A DNA stretch of 64,000 bases from Aliihoeflea sp023389195. Its GTDB lineage: Bacteria; Pseudomonadota; Alphaproteobacteria; Rhizobiales; Rhizobiaceae. Shown piece after piece: positions 9,920-19,208 of this stretch (positions within the stretch are counted from its first letter, which is position 1; each line of letters opens with the position of its first letter). Made by a program: the position numbers and the translations under genes. The stretch spans positions 34,363-98,362 of the forward strand of contig JAEWET010000008.1 in assembly GCA_023389195.1 (NCBI GenBank), written 5' to 3'. The notes beneath the pieces are model-generated. The model was not told the origin of the DNA, ran no database searches, and saw only the letters and a program-made list of their open reading frames with translations.

Positions 9920-10689
9920 ACTCCACCCTCCTCGCCAAGCGGCCGCGCGGCGCTTGTCCTGGCAGCCTCGCGCTCCTCGGGCGACAGCACGGCCGTCGCG
10001 GCGGGAATGAAGTTGTGCGCCAGCTTCGAGCCGCCGTCGCGCGCGCGCAGCAGCCAGGCAAGCGCGGCGACCGGGTCGCGGGGCACGCCCGCACCGGTGA
10101 TGTGCGCCGCGCCGAGCATCGCCTGCCCGTCCGCCTCGCCCAGCATCGCAGCCCTGCGCCACCATTCTGCGGCAACGCCCGCATCGCGCTCGACGCCCAG
10201 TGCATTGTGATGAAGGTTGCCGATCCGCGTCATCGACGCCGCCACGCCCTGCGCGGCAGCGCGTTCGGCATAGGCGAGCGAGCCTGCGTAATCCTCATGG
10301 TCGGCGAGCATCCAGGAATACATGTCCTGCGCCGTCGCGTCGCCCTGGTCGGCGGAGAGGCGATAGAGCCGCATCGCTTCCGCCTCGTCCTGTTCGACAC
10401 CCTCGCCGCGAAAATGCAAAGTCGCCAGATTGCGCTGGCCGACCGGATCGCCCTGGGCTGCCGACAGCTTGAGCCATTTCGCGGCCAGTTCGGGATTTTC
10501 CGCAATTCCGTGACCGCCGGAAAAGCAGGCGGCGATGTTGTTTTGCGCGCGCGCATTGCCGGCCCGCGCCAGTGGCTCCCAGATGGCGAGTGCGGCCTGG
10601 AAGTCACCTTCTTTTGCCGAGCGAAGTGCTTCGTCCATCGGATCGCGTTCCGGCTCCGAAACGCGCCGGAAGCGGTCAAGCCAGCCCAT
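9916..10689 (-). CDS. Sel1-repeat (tetratricopeptide-like) protein between selA and selB
   Basis: A 257-residue protein built from Sel1-like repeats: segments such as AAKWLKLSAAQGDPVGQRNLA, AMRLYRLSADQGDATAQDMYS and AAEWWRRAAMLGEADGQAML recur about every 36 residues. No signal peptide is obvious (MGWLDRFRRVSEPERD), so it is probably cytosolic and mediates protein contacts. The ATG at 10689 overlaps the selA stop by 14 bases, and its own stop overlaps the selB start, so it is made in step with both. A role in selenocysteine incorporation or FDH assembly is only suggested by position. The longer upstream frame is selA shadow. Confidence 0.85.
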   Translation of the reverse strand: MGWLDRFRRVSEPERDPMDEALRSAKEGDFQAALAIWEPLARAGNARAQNNIAACFSGGHGIAENPELAAKWLKLSAAQGDPVGQRNLATLHFRGEGVEQDEAEAMRLYRLSADQGDATAQDMYSWMLADHEDYAGSLAYAERAAAQGVAASMTRIGNLHHNALGVERDAGVAAEWWRRAAMLGEADGQAMLGAAHITGAGVPRDPVAALAWLLRARDGGSKLAHNFIPAATAVLSPEEREAARTSAARPLGEEGGV

Positions 10690-12076
10690 CGGCGAGACCC
10701 CGAAGATTGGCGATAAAGCGGGGCGCATCTTCCAGGCACCGCAAGTCGAGCAGCAGAGCGCCATCGGCGATCCGCCCGATGACCGGCACCGGCAACGCGC
10801 GCAACGCCGCGGCCAGCCGGTCGAGCGCCGAGCCGCTGCCGTCAACAGTGCGAACGGCAAGCGCCGAGGAAGCCAGCGTGTCGAGCGGAAGCGCGCCCGA
10901 GCCGATCTGGCTTCCGCAATCGACGATCTCGACCGTGTAGAACGGCCCAACCGCCGCGCGCACATCCGGCAGGATCGCGGTCGCCATCCCCGCGATCTCC
11001 GCCCGGCTTCGCGCCAGCAGGCGCAGCGTCGGCAGGCGTTCGGCCAGACGATCGGGGTCGCGATAGAGCTTCAGCGTCGCCTCCAGCGCGGCGAGCCGCA
11101 GCTTGTCGACGCGCAGCGCGCGCTTCATCGGGTTGCGGTTGATCGCGGCAATCAAATCCCTGCGGCCGACGATGAAGCCCGCCTGCGGGCCGCCGAGCAG
11201 CTTGTCGCCGGAAAAAGTGACGATGTCGGCGCCCTCGGCGACCGCTTCCCGCACCGTCGGCTCACGCCGCAGGCCCCATCGTGCAAGGTCGACCAGCGTG
11301 CCGGAGCCGAGATCGTTGACGAGCGGCACCTTCGCCCCCCGCGCGAGCGCTGCGAGCGAAGTTGCATCGACCTCCTTCGTAAATCCTTCAATGCGATAGT
11401 TCGATGTGTGAACCTTGAGGATCAACGCGATGTCGCCGGTGTCGAGCGCTGCCCGATAGTCTTTCTCGTGGGTCCGGTTCGTCGTGCCAACCTCGACCAA
11501 TCGCGCGCCGGCCCGGGCCATGATGTCGGGCATGCGGAACGCGCCGCCGATCTCGATCAGTTCGCCGCGCGAGACCACGGCCCCGCCACCGTTGCCGGCG
11601 AGCGTGTTGAGCACGATGAGCACGGCAGCGGCGTTGTTGTTGACGAGCGTCGCATCCTCCGCACCGGTCAGTTCGCAGACGAGATCGCGCAGATGATCGT
11701 CCCGCTCGCCGCGCTTGCCGGTCGCAAGGTCGAATTCGAGCGCGGCTGCATCGCGCATCGCTTCCGTCGCCGCCTCGATTGCGGCCTCGGCGAGCAGCGC
11801 GCGGCCGAGATTGGTGTGAAGCACCGTGCCGGTGAGGTTGAAGACAGGCCTCAGCGACGATCGGGACGCCGCTTCCAGTTGCGAAAGTGCCAGCGCGGCG
11901 ATTGCCTGCGCATCGCGCAGCGCACGCCCCTCGCGCGCGGATTGGCGCTCCGCATCGAGAACGAGGCGTATCCGCGCGGTCGCTTCCGTGCGCCCGAACC
12001 GATCGATCGCCGCCTGCCCGGCTGGCGATTTCAGCACGGCATCTACCGAAGGGATGGCGCGGAAGCTCTCGTTCAT
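10676..12076 (-). CDS. selA: L-seryl-tRNA(Sec) selenium transferase SelA
   Basis: A 466-residue PLP enzyme of the SelA family. It converts Ser-tRNA(Sec) to Sec-tRNA(Sec) using selenophosphate made by SelD. The PLP-binding lysine is in FSGDKLLGGPQAG (Lys292, close to the position in the E. coli enzyme). Other typical segments are NLTGTVLHTNLGRALL near residue 80 and VNNNAAAVLIVLN near 145. Length fits the family. It begins seven bases after fdhE and runs into the Sel1-protein gene with a 14-base overlap, so all lie in one transcript with the formate dehydrogenase. Confidence 0.96.
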   Translation of the reverse strand: MNESFRAIPSVDAVLKSPAGQAAIDRFGRTEATARIRLVLDAERQSAREGRALRDAQAIAALALSQLEAASRSSLRPVFNLTGTVLHTNLGRALLAEAAIEAATEAMRDAAALEFDLATGKRGERDDHLRDLVCELTGAEDATLVNNNAAAVLIVLNTLAGNGGGAVVSRGELIEIGGAFRMPDIMARAGARLVEVGTTNRTHEKDYRAALDTGDIALILKVHTSNYRIEGFTKEVDATSLAALARGAKVPLVNDLGSGTLVDLARWGLRREPTVREAVAEGADIVTFSGDKLLGGPQAGFIVGRRDLIAAINRNPMKRALRVDKLRLAALEATLKLYRDPDRLAERLPTLRLLARSRAEIAGMATAILPDVRAAVGPFYTVEIVDCGSQIGSGALPLDTLASSALAVRTVDGSGSALDRLAAALRALPVPVIGRIADGALLLDLRCLEDAPRFIANLRGLADGLA

Positions 12077-12083
12077 CGCAGGA

Positions 12084-13001
12084 CTAGTATCCCAGCAGGA
12101 ACGGATTGAACGCGCCGCGCCGGAACTGCGTCTCGCGCATCAGGAGATCGACGCCGAGGCTGCCCACATCGTCGGCCAGCGGCTCGAGCGATGCGTCCTG
12201 CTGCTGGTTCAGGATTTTCACATAGCAACCGCACTCGTCGCAGGTTTCAGCCTTGATGGTGCCCGGCCCGTCCTCGATTTCCTGATATTTGATGCCCTTG
12301 GTCGAAGAGCAGATCGCGCATTTGATGCGTACATGGTGCCAAAGCGTGGCGCAAAGCGCGCAGGCGCAGTAGCGCGTTCCGCCGGCCTGCGGCCAAGCGA
12401 CGATGACCGAGGCGACCGGAGGGCCTCCGCACGCGGGACAAGCGCCGCTTCCGACTGATTTCAGCTCACGTTCGGGCAGGAGCGACGCGGCGCGGACGAA
12501 GTGAAGCTGCAACGCGGCGGCGACATAGGCATGTTCGGCCATCGCTTCGGCGGGAACGGCATCGGCCAGCAGGTTGGCGACCATCGCCTCGAAGCGCGAC
12601 CAGTCAGCCTTTCGCACCGAGGACAGTGCGGTCGTTGCCGCCGCGGGCTTGTCGACCGCTTCGATCTTGCCGAACAACCGCTCGCTCAGCGAGCGAAACG
12701 CCTCGTCGGGGCGAAAGGCCGCTCGGTCGAGCGGCGGCATCGAATGATCGAGTGATCGTTTGACCGAACCGGGGTCGGCGAGCGCGGGCGCGGCAAGTTC
12801 CTGCGCGAGTTCCTGCTGCGCGGTGGCGATGCCGGCAAGAAAGCCGAGATAAGGACCGATGCCCTCCGGCTGGGCCAGCTCGCCGAACCGCCGGGCCCGC
12901 CGCTCGAACAGCCGCACCGGGTCCGGCACGCGGGCCGCCGGCGGGGTGCGAACCTCGCCGATCGCGGTGATGTCTCCCTTGACGGGAATTCGACGCGCCA
13001 T
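12084..13001 (-). CDS. fdhE: Formate dehydrogenase accessory protein FdhE
   Basis: A 305-residue cytoplasmic accessory protein needed for activity of respiratory formate dehydrogenase; the family holds iron through Cys pairs. Visible motifs are CPACGG, CACALC, CAICSS and CDECGCY in the C-terminal third. The ATG at 13001 follows GGAGGATTTC; an upstream in-frame ATG at 13022 lacks a comparable site. It sits 86 bases after the cytochrome subunit gene and seven before selA. Confidence 0.94.
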   Translation of the reverse strand: MARRIPVKGDITAIGEVRTPPAARVPDPVRLFERRARRFGELAQPEGIGPYLGFLAGIATAQQELAQELAAPALADPGSVKRSLDHSMPPLDRAAFRPDEAFRSLSERLFGKIEAVDKPAAATTALSSVRKADWSRFEAMVANLLADAVPAEAMAEHAYVAAALQLHFVRAASLLPERELKSVGSGACPACGGPPVASVIVAWPQAGGTRYCACALCATLWHHVRIKCAICSSTKGIKYQEIEDGPGTIKAETCDECGCYVKILNQQQDASLEPLADDVGSLGVDLLMRETQFRRGAFNPFLLGY

Positions 13002-13087
13002 GAAATCCTCCACGAGCCGCACGGGCTACGCGGCATTCTAGAATGCTGCCCGGCGTCGTGTCACGCCGGGCCTGAGTTCGCGTTCCG

Positions 13088-13834
13088 TCAGGTCGCGGGA
13101 CCGCGTCCGTCCGGGCTCTGGTCGTCGCGCTTGCCATAGGTGGCGAGCGCGCGCAGCCATTTGCGGTGATGCCGCCACGCCCAGCCGCCGGACACGTTCC
13201 CGCGTGTCATGGCACGAAGCGTGCCTTCGACCCAGAAGGCCGCATAGACGTGGATGATCCACACGCAGATGATCGCCACCGCCGCCATCGAATGGACGAG
13301 CATCGCCACGCGAAGCTGCGGAACGGTCAGATACTGCGAGAAATACCGCTCCCAGACGGCCAGGCCCGACACGATCAGGATCGTGATCAGGATCGACATC
13401 GCCCAGAACACGAATTTCTGCCCGGCATTGTACTTGCCGACTTCGGGAAGCTTTTCCTCGTCGCCCTTGAGCACGTCGCCGATATGGGCCGCCCATTGCG
13501 CGTCTTCCCGGCGCGGCAGGTTCAATCGGAAGAACCGAATGAACAGACCCGCAAAGGAGACGAACAGAACCACGCCGATCCACGGATGGATCGCGCGCGT
13601 CCACTGGCCGCCGCCGAAAAGCGCGGTCAGCCAGTAGAGCGACGGATGGAACAGGGCGAGCCCCGACAGCGCGAGCAGGATCAGGCTGATCGCCGTGATC
13701 CAGTGATTGACCCGCGCCCATTTCGTATAGCGATCGACGACGACCTCGCGACCGACATGAAGCCGGTCGCCGCGGTCGATGTCGGCCTTGGTCACCTGCG
13801 GAGCCGGACGCCCATGCAGCGTGCTGTCCGTCAT
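13088..13834 (-). CDS. fdoI: Formate dehydrogenase gamma subunit (cytochrome b556)
   Basis: A 248-residue membrane subunit with four hydrophobic helices (about residues 44-65, 82-102, 143-165 and 178-200). Conserved histidines that would bind two hemes b are visible in RVNHWITA, IHPWIGV, LVHSMAAV and IIHVYAAFW. It anchors the catalytic pair on the periplasmic face and passes electrons from formate to quinone. Its ATG overlaps the fdoH stop as ATGA. Confidence 0.94.
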   Translation of the reverse strand: MTDSTLHGRPAPQVTKADIDRGDRLHVGREVVVDRYTKWARVNHWITAISLILLALSGLALFHPSLYWLTALFGGGQWTRAIHPWIGVVLFVSFAGLFIRFFRLNLPRREDAQWAAHIGDVLKGDEEKLPEVGKYNAGQKFVFWAMSILITILIVSGLAVWERYFSQYLTVPQLRVAMLVHSMAAVAIICVWIIHVYAAFWVEGTLRAMTRGNVSGGWAWRHHRKWLRALATYGKRDDQSPDGRGPAT

Positions 13835-14808
13835 GACAGGGTCTCCTTGCTCGGATCGAGCGGCGCGGCGCCCGGAGCCACCGCCGTCAGGCGGCGCGCC
13901 TCCTCGTCATCCTCGACGGTGACGCGGTTGCGACCGGAGATCGCCATGTGCAGCACGCCGGCAGCCGCCGCGATGCCCATGACGGCAAAGCCGGCATATT
14001 TGGTGACCCCTTTCCACGCTTCGACCAGCGGAGAAATGCGCGGATCGTCCGGCAGGCCGGCATAGATGGACGGCTTGTCGGCGTGGTGCAGCACGTACAT
14101 GACATGCGTCCCGCCGACGCCCGGCGGATCGTAGAGGCCGGCATTGGCATAGCCGCGCGACTTCAGATCCTCGATGCGCTCGGCCGCATGCGCCTTCATT
14201 TCCTCTTTGGTGCCGAAGACGATGGCCTTGGTCGGGCATGCCTTGGCGCAGGCCGGACCCTGGCCGACCGCGATGCGGTCGGAGCAGAGCGTGCACTTGT
14301 AGGAGCGGTTGTCGACCTTGGAGATGCGCGGGATGTCGAACGGACAGCCCTTCACGCAATAGCCGCAGCCGATGCAGTTTTCCTTCACGAAGTCGACGAC
14401 GCCGTTCGAATACTGCACGATCGCGCCGGGCGCGGGACAGGCCTTGAGGCAGCCCGGATCGGCACAGTGCATGCAGCCATCCTTGCGGATCAGCCATTCG
14501 AGATTGTCGGTCTCCGGGTTCACCCATTCGGTAAACCGCATCAGCGTGAAGGTGTTCGGCGTCAGATCGTGCGGATTGTCGTAGACACCCGCATTGACGC
14601 CGACTTCCTCGCGCAGGTCGTTCCACTCGAGACAGGCCGACTGGCAGGCCTTGCAGCCGATGCATTTCGACACGTCGATGAGCTTGGCGACCGCCTCGAG
14701 CTGGCGCGCGGGCGCCGGCACCGAGGAGGCGGACCGCCGGATGTAATCCTGCGGTCCCATCTGCATGGCGGTATCCGGCGCGACGGGCGGATTGACGTTG
14801 ATGGTCAT
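13831..14808 (-). CDS. fdoH: Formate dehydrogenase beta subunit (4x[4Fe-4S])
   Basis: A 325-residue ferredoxin-type subunit. Four Cys clusters are visible: CIGCKACQSAC, CMHCADPGCLKAC, CIGCGYCVKGC and CTLCSDRIAVGQGPACAKAC, for four [4Fe-4S] centres that relay electrons from the molybdopterin subunit to cytochrome b. A single hydrophobic helix near residues 270-290 (KYAGFAVMGIAAAAGVLHMA) anchors it. Thirteen bases separate it from fdoG, and it is coupled to fdoI. Confidence 0.95.
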   Translation of the reverse strand: MTINVNPPVAPDTAMQMGPQDYIRRSASSVPAPARQLEAVAKLIDVSKCIGCKACQSACLEWNDLREEVGVNAGVYDNPHDLTPNTFTLMRFTEWVNPETDNLEWLIRKDGCMHCADPGCLKACPAPGAIVQYSNGVVDFVKENCIGCGYCVKGCPFDIPRISKVDNRSYKCTLCSDRIAVGQGPACAKACPTKAIVFGTKEEMKAHAAERIEDLKSRGYANAGLYDPPGVGGTHVMYVLHHADKPSIYAGLPDDPRISPLVEAWKGVTKYAGFAVMGIAAAAGVLHMAISGRNRVTVEDDEEARRLTAVAPGAAPLDPSKETLS

Positions 14809-14821
14809 GGTCTCTCCTCCC

Positions 14822-17800
14822 TTATGCCGTTGCCGGGCCGCTGGACGGCTCGATGTTCACGAGAAACGCCTTGAACTCCGGCGTCTCGATATTCGCGTCG
14901 CCCACGAACGGGGTCAGCGAATTCGGTCCCATGCCGTTCTTGGCCGCGCCGGTGAAACCCCAGTGGAGCGGGATGCCGACGATGTGGACGGGCTTGCCGT
15001 CGCAGATCAAAGGCTGGATGCGCTTGGTGACGACGGCTTTCGCCTGCACCGATCCACGCTTGTTCCAGACCCGGCACCAGCCTCCCTTCTCGATGCCGCG
15101 CTCCGCCGCGAGCTCTTCCGAGATCTCGACGAAGAATTCCGGCTGGAGAACCGCGTTCACCCAGACATGCTTCGTCCAGTAGTGGAAGTGCTCGGTGAGC
15201 CGGTAGGACGTCGCCGCATAGGGGAACTCCTCCGCATCGCCGAACGATTGCCGATCGCTCTCGAACACGCGCGCCACCGGATTGCCCCGGATGGCGGGCG
15301 CGACGACGTTGACCACGGGCGATTCGAACGGCTCGTAATGCGCCGGGAACGGCCCGTCGCGCATCATGCCCCTCGAGAACAGCCGCGACTGCCCCTCCGG
15401 ATTCATGATGAAGGGCCCGACATCGCGCGGGTTCGACGTCGGCGGAATGTCAGGCACGTCGTAGCCCGCCCATTTCTCGCCGTCCCACTCGATGAGCTTG
15501 CGCTCGGGGTCCCACGCCTTGCCGTCGAGATCGGCCGAGGCGCGGTTGTAGAGGATGCGCCGATTGGCCGGCCAGGAGAACGCCCAGTTCAGATAGGCGC
15601 CGGTCGCGTCGGGGTCGGAATTGTCCCGCCGCGCCATGTTGTTGCCGTTCTGGTTGTAGCAGCCGGAATAGATCCAGCAGCCGGCGGCCGTGGAACCGTC
15701 ATCGCGCAGCGCGGCGAAGCCCGGCACCTGCTGCCCTGCCTCAACCGTGACCTTGGTCGGATCGTTGGGATCGCGCAGCGTCTCGACGGCGTAGCCGTTC
15801 AATTCGCGGGCGATCTCGTCCGCCTTCGGGTCGGTCGGGTCGGCATAGGGCCAGTGCAGGTTCAGGATCGGGTCGGGGAACTTGCCGCCCTCTTCCTGAT
15901 AGAGCTGTTTCAGCTTCAGATGGATCTGCGCCATGATCCAGGTGTCGTGCTTGGCTTGCCCCGGCAGGTTCTGGGCCGGCCAGTGCCATTGCAGCCAGCG
16001 CCCGGAATTGACCAGCGCGCCCTCGTCCTCGGCAAAGCAGCTCGTCGGGAGCTGATAGACCTCGGTCTCGATCGCCGCCGAATCCACGTCGTTGAACTCG
16101 CCGTGATTCTCCCAGAAACGGGCCGTCTCCGTCTCCAGCGGGTCCATCACCACCAGATATTTCAGCTTCGAAAGCGACCGCGTGATCTTGCCCCGATCCG
16201 GGAACGAGAGCAGCGGATTGAAGCCCTGGCAGAAGTAGCCGAACATCTGCCCCTGATCCATCATCTCGAACGCGCGCAGCACGTCATAGGCCGGCAGGTC
16301 GAGCTTGGGCAGATAGTCGTAGGCGAAGCTGTTTTCCGGCGTCGCGGCCGAGCCCCACATCGCCTTCATGAAGGACACGAAGAACTTCGGATAGTTCTGC
16401 CAGTAGCTGACCTGGTTCGGACGCAGCGGCTTGAAGCCGCGGCTCGAAATGTAGGTCGGATAGTCAACCTCCCTTTCGGTCGGGATGTTGAGATAGCCCG
16501 GGATCAGGTTCGACATCAGGCCGATATCGGTCAGACCCTGGATGTTGGAGTGCCCACGCAGCGCATTCATGCCGCCGCCGCGCACGCCGATATTGCCGAG
16601 GATCAACTGCAACATCGCCATGGAGCGGATGTTCTGCGAACCCTTGGAGTGCTGGGTCCAGCCGAGCGCGTACATCGACGTCATCGTCTTGGTCGGCGTC
16701 GAGCATTCCGAGATCATCTCGGCAACCTTCAGGAACTTCTCCTGAGGCGTGCCGCAGATGCGCTCCACCATCTCCGGCGTGTAGATGGCGATATGCTCCT
16801 TGAGCATGTTCCACACGCAACGGGGATTTTGCAGCGTCTCGTCCATGACGACGAAGCCGTCCTCGCCGATCTCGTAATCCCAGGTCGCACGGTCGTATTC
16901 GCGCTTTTCCGGGTCATAGCCGGTGAAGAGGCCGTCCTGGTAGGCAAAGCCGTCCTTGACGATGTAGGCCGCATTGGTGAACGCGTTGACGTAGTCCCAC
17001 TGCACCTTGTCGTTGTCGATGCAGTATTTGATGACGCCGAGCAGGAACGCGATGTCCGAGCCCTGCCGGATCGGCGCGTAATAATCCGCCACCGAGGCCG
17101 AGCGCGTATAGCGCGGATCGACGACGATGAGCTTGGCGCCGCGGTTGGCTTTCGCCTCCGTCACCCATTTGAAGCCGCAAGGATGCGCTTCGGCGGCATT
17201 GCCGCCCATGATCACGACCAGATCCGTGTTCCGAATGTCGGTCCACGAATTCGTCATTGCACCACGACCGAAAGTTGGGCCCAGACTGGACACCGTGGGG
17301 CCGTGTCAGACTCTCGCTTGGTTGTCGAAAGCCACCATGCCGGCCGAGCGAACGGCCTTGTAGGTCAAGAACGCGGTTTCATTGGTCGTCGCGGACGCGG
17401 CCAGGAAGCCGGTCGTCGTCCAGCGATTCACCGGAACGCCATCCATGTTGCGCTCGATGAAGTTGGCGTCGCGATCGTCCTTCATGTGGCGTGCGATGCC
17501 GTCGATCGCCTCGTCCCACGAAATCTCCTCGAAGGCGTTCGAGCCGGGACGGCGAACCTTCGGGTTCATGAGGCGGGTGTCGGCCTTGATGAAGTCGAGC
17601 AGCGCCGCACCCTTGGGGCAGAGCGTTCCGCGATTGGTCGGGTGATCGACGTCGCCCTCGAGGTGGATCGCTTCCGCAGTGCCCTGCGTCAGATCACCCT
17701 TCGAATAGATGATGACGCCGCAGGCGACGGAGCAATACGGGCAGGTGTTGCGCGTCTCCGTCGTCCCGGCGAGCTTGTAGGGCCGCAGCCCCTCGACGAA

Positions 17801-17902
17801 CGCCGCTTCCGCTTCCCCGAAGCCGAAGGCGCCAAGTGTCGTTGCTGCGACACCCGCGCCCGCGCCCTTCAGAAAGCTGCGGCGTGAGAGTTCCATATTC
17901 AT
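14822..17902 (-). CDS. fdoG: Formate dehydrogenase alpha subunit, selenocysteine-containing
   Basis: The catalytic subunit of respiratory formate dehydrogenase (formate to CO2, Mo- or W-bis-pyranopterin), 1026 residues with one selenocysteine. The N-terminus has a twin-arginine signal (SRRSFLKG), so it is exported folded to the periplasm. A CPYCSVACG cluster binds [4Fe-4S]. The reading is interrupted by TGA at 17308-17306: upstream ends DNQARV, downstream begins HGPTVSSLGPTFGRGAM, which together give the family motif RVUHGPTV, so the TGA encodes Sec199. Everything needed to read it (selA, selB, selC, selD) lies nearby. GGGAGGAGG precedes the ATG. Gene finders unaware of Sec would split this into 198- and 823-residue pieces. 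Confidence 0.97.
17279..17308 (-). promoter_or_regulatory. Sec codon and putative SECIS hairpin in fdoG
   Basis: After TGA (17308-17306) the RNA can form a small stem GUCC/GGGC around the loop AGUCU, about 19-23 bases downstream of the UGA. This resembles in position and in the loop's G-U the bacterial SECIS of E. coli fdhF/fdnG, which SelB binds. The stem is short as read by eye, so folding should be verified. Confidence 0.6.
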
Positions 17903-17956
17903 TCGGAAGCCTCCTCCCTGCCTTTTCCCGAAATCCCGGATTCATTCTCGCGTGAA

Positions 17957-17985
17957 ACGTTACAGTCGCGCCCAAGTTGTGTCAA
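17957..17985 (-). promoter_or_regulatory. Candidate sigma-70 promoter for the fdo-sel operon
   Basis: On the minus strand TTGACA (17985-17980) is followed, 17 bases on, by TAACGT (17962-17957). This is about 55 bases before the fdoG ATG. The -35 is a consensus match, the -10 only partial. Confidence 0.5.
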
Positions 17986-18007
17986 AGCACTAAAACATGA
18001 GTGCTTT
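17984..18007. promoter_or_regulatory. Palindrome in the fdoG-selD divergent gap (possible operator)
   Basis: AAAGCACT (17984-17991) and AGTGCTTT (18000-18007) form a perfect 8-bp inverted repeat with an 8-base spacer. It touches the -35 box proposed for fdoG and lies about 95 bases before selD, a good position for a regulator controlling both directions. The regulator is unknown. Confidence 0.5.
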
Positions 18008-18101
18008 TATCATATTAAATACATCAAAGGTCGGGGATGCACGGCTTTGCTTGAAACGATAAAGGATATGCTTCGAAAGTATGAGACCGAGGAGGTAGAA
18101 G

Positions 18102-19154
18102 ATGGACGCCAGCACCGAAAAACCGCGCCTGACCAGTCTTGCCCATGGAGGCGGATGCGGTTGCAAGCTGGCGCCGGCCGTTCTTCAAGATTTGTTGAGC
18201 GGGATGCCGAAGGCCGGTCCCTATGCCGGTCTCCTCGTCGGAACGGAGACGGCGGACGACGCCGCCGTCTGGGATCTCGACGGCACGACCTCGATCATCG
18301 CCACGACGGATTTCTTCATGCCGATGGTCGACGATCCCCATTCCTTCGGCCGCATCGCCGCGACGAACGCGATCTCAGACATCTATGCGATGGGCGGAAA
18401 ACCGATCTTCGCGCTCGCCATCGTGGGCATGCCGATCGACAAGATGGACCCGGAAGACATTCGCCAGATCCTCGCCGGCGGCGCGTCGATATGCGTGGAG
18501 GCCGGAATTCCGGTCGCCGGCGGACATTCGATCGACTGCCCAGAGCCCGTCTACGGCCTGGCAGTGATCGGCACCTGCCCGACGGCGCAGGTCAAGCGCA
18601 ATTCCATGGCGCTGGCAGGCGACGCCTTGATCCTGACCAAGGGGATCGGCGTCGGCATCTACTCGGCCGCGATCAAGAAGGCAGCGCTCGACCGCGCGGG
18701 CCTCGACGAGATGATCGCCTCGGCAACCCTATTGAACAAAATCGGACCGGAGCTCGCCGCGGACGAGGCCGTTCACGCGATGACCGACGTGACCGGATTC
18801 GGCATCCTCGGTCACGGCCTCGAAATGGCCCGTGGCTCGAACGCGACGCTCACTCTTAACCTCGCCGCCCTGCCCTTCCTCGACGAGGCCGAGCGTCTGG
18901 CGCAATCGGGTTTCGTGACCGGTGCCTCGCATCGCAACTGGAAGAGCTATGGCGATGAGGTGGTTCTGCCCGACGGTCTCGACGACTGGCGCCGCCACCT
19001 CCTCACCGACCCGCAGACGTCGGGCGGGCTGCTCGTCGCCGTCGAGCCGGGCCAGGCGGACGCCCTCCTGGCACGCATTCGCGAAGCCGGCTATCCGCGC
19101 GCCGCGATCGTCGGCACGGTCGAGGCCGGCGAGCCCTGCCTCGTCGTCGCCTAG
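18102..19154 (+). CDS. selD: Selenide, water dikinase SelD (selenophosphate synthetase)
   Basis: A 350-residue enzyme making selenophosphate from selenide and ATP, the selenium donor for SelA. The catalytic loop GGGCGCK has Cys19 and Lys22, matching Cys17/Lys20 of the E. coli protein; this copy uses cysteine rather than selenocysteine. Phosphate-binding segments such as TTDFFMPMVDDP and DVTGFGILGHG follow, and DPQTSGGLL near residue 305 is a family signature. GAGGAGG precedes the ATG. It is divergent from fdoG with a 199-base shared gap. Confidence 0.96.
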   Translation: MDASTEKPRLTSLAHGGGCGCKLAPAVLQDLLSGMPKAGPYAGLLVGTETADDAAVWDLDGTTSIIATTDFFMPMVDDPHSFGRIAATNAISDIYAMGGKPIFALAIVGMPIDKMDPEDIRQILAGGASICVEAGIPVAGGHSIDCPEPVYGLAVIGTCPTAQVKRNSMALAGDALILTKGIGVGIYSAAIKKAALDRAGLDEMIASATLLNKIGPELAADEAVHAMTDVTGFGILGHGLEMARGSNATLTLNLAALPFLDEAERLAQSGFVTGASHRNWKSYGDEVVLPDGLDDWRRHLLTDPQTSGGLLVAVEPGQADALLARIREAGYPRAAIVGTVEAGEPCLVVA

Positions 19155-19208
19155 CAACGAAATGCGGTTTCGCGTGTTTTACCGGTCACTGATTTATGGA
19201 GGAATGGC

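Noticed and set aside
7898..10210. A 770-codon plus-strand frame opposite selB and tRNA-Sec
   Set aside because: Shadow of selB; it would also cross the tRNA gene antisense and shows no recognisable domain.
17293..17308. fdoG as a pseudogene broken by a stop codon
   Set aside because: Codon context and the nearby complete Sec machinery show the TGA is selenocysteine.
14765..17887. A 1040-codon open frame on the plus strand opposite fdoG
   Set aside because: It mirrors a strongly supported gene, has arginine/histidine-rich shadow composition, no family motif and no ribosome site; GC-rich DNA produces such frames.
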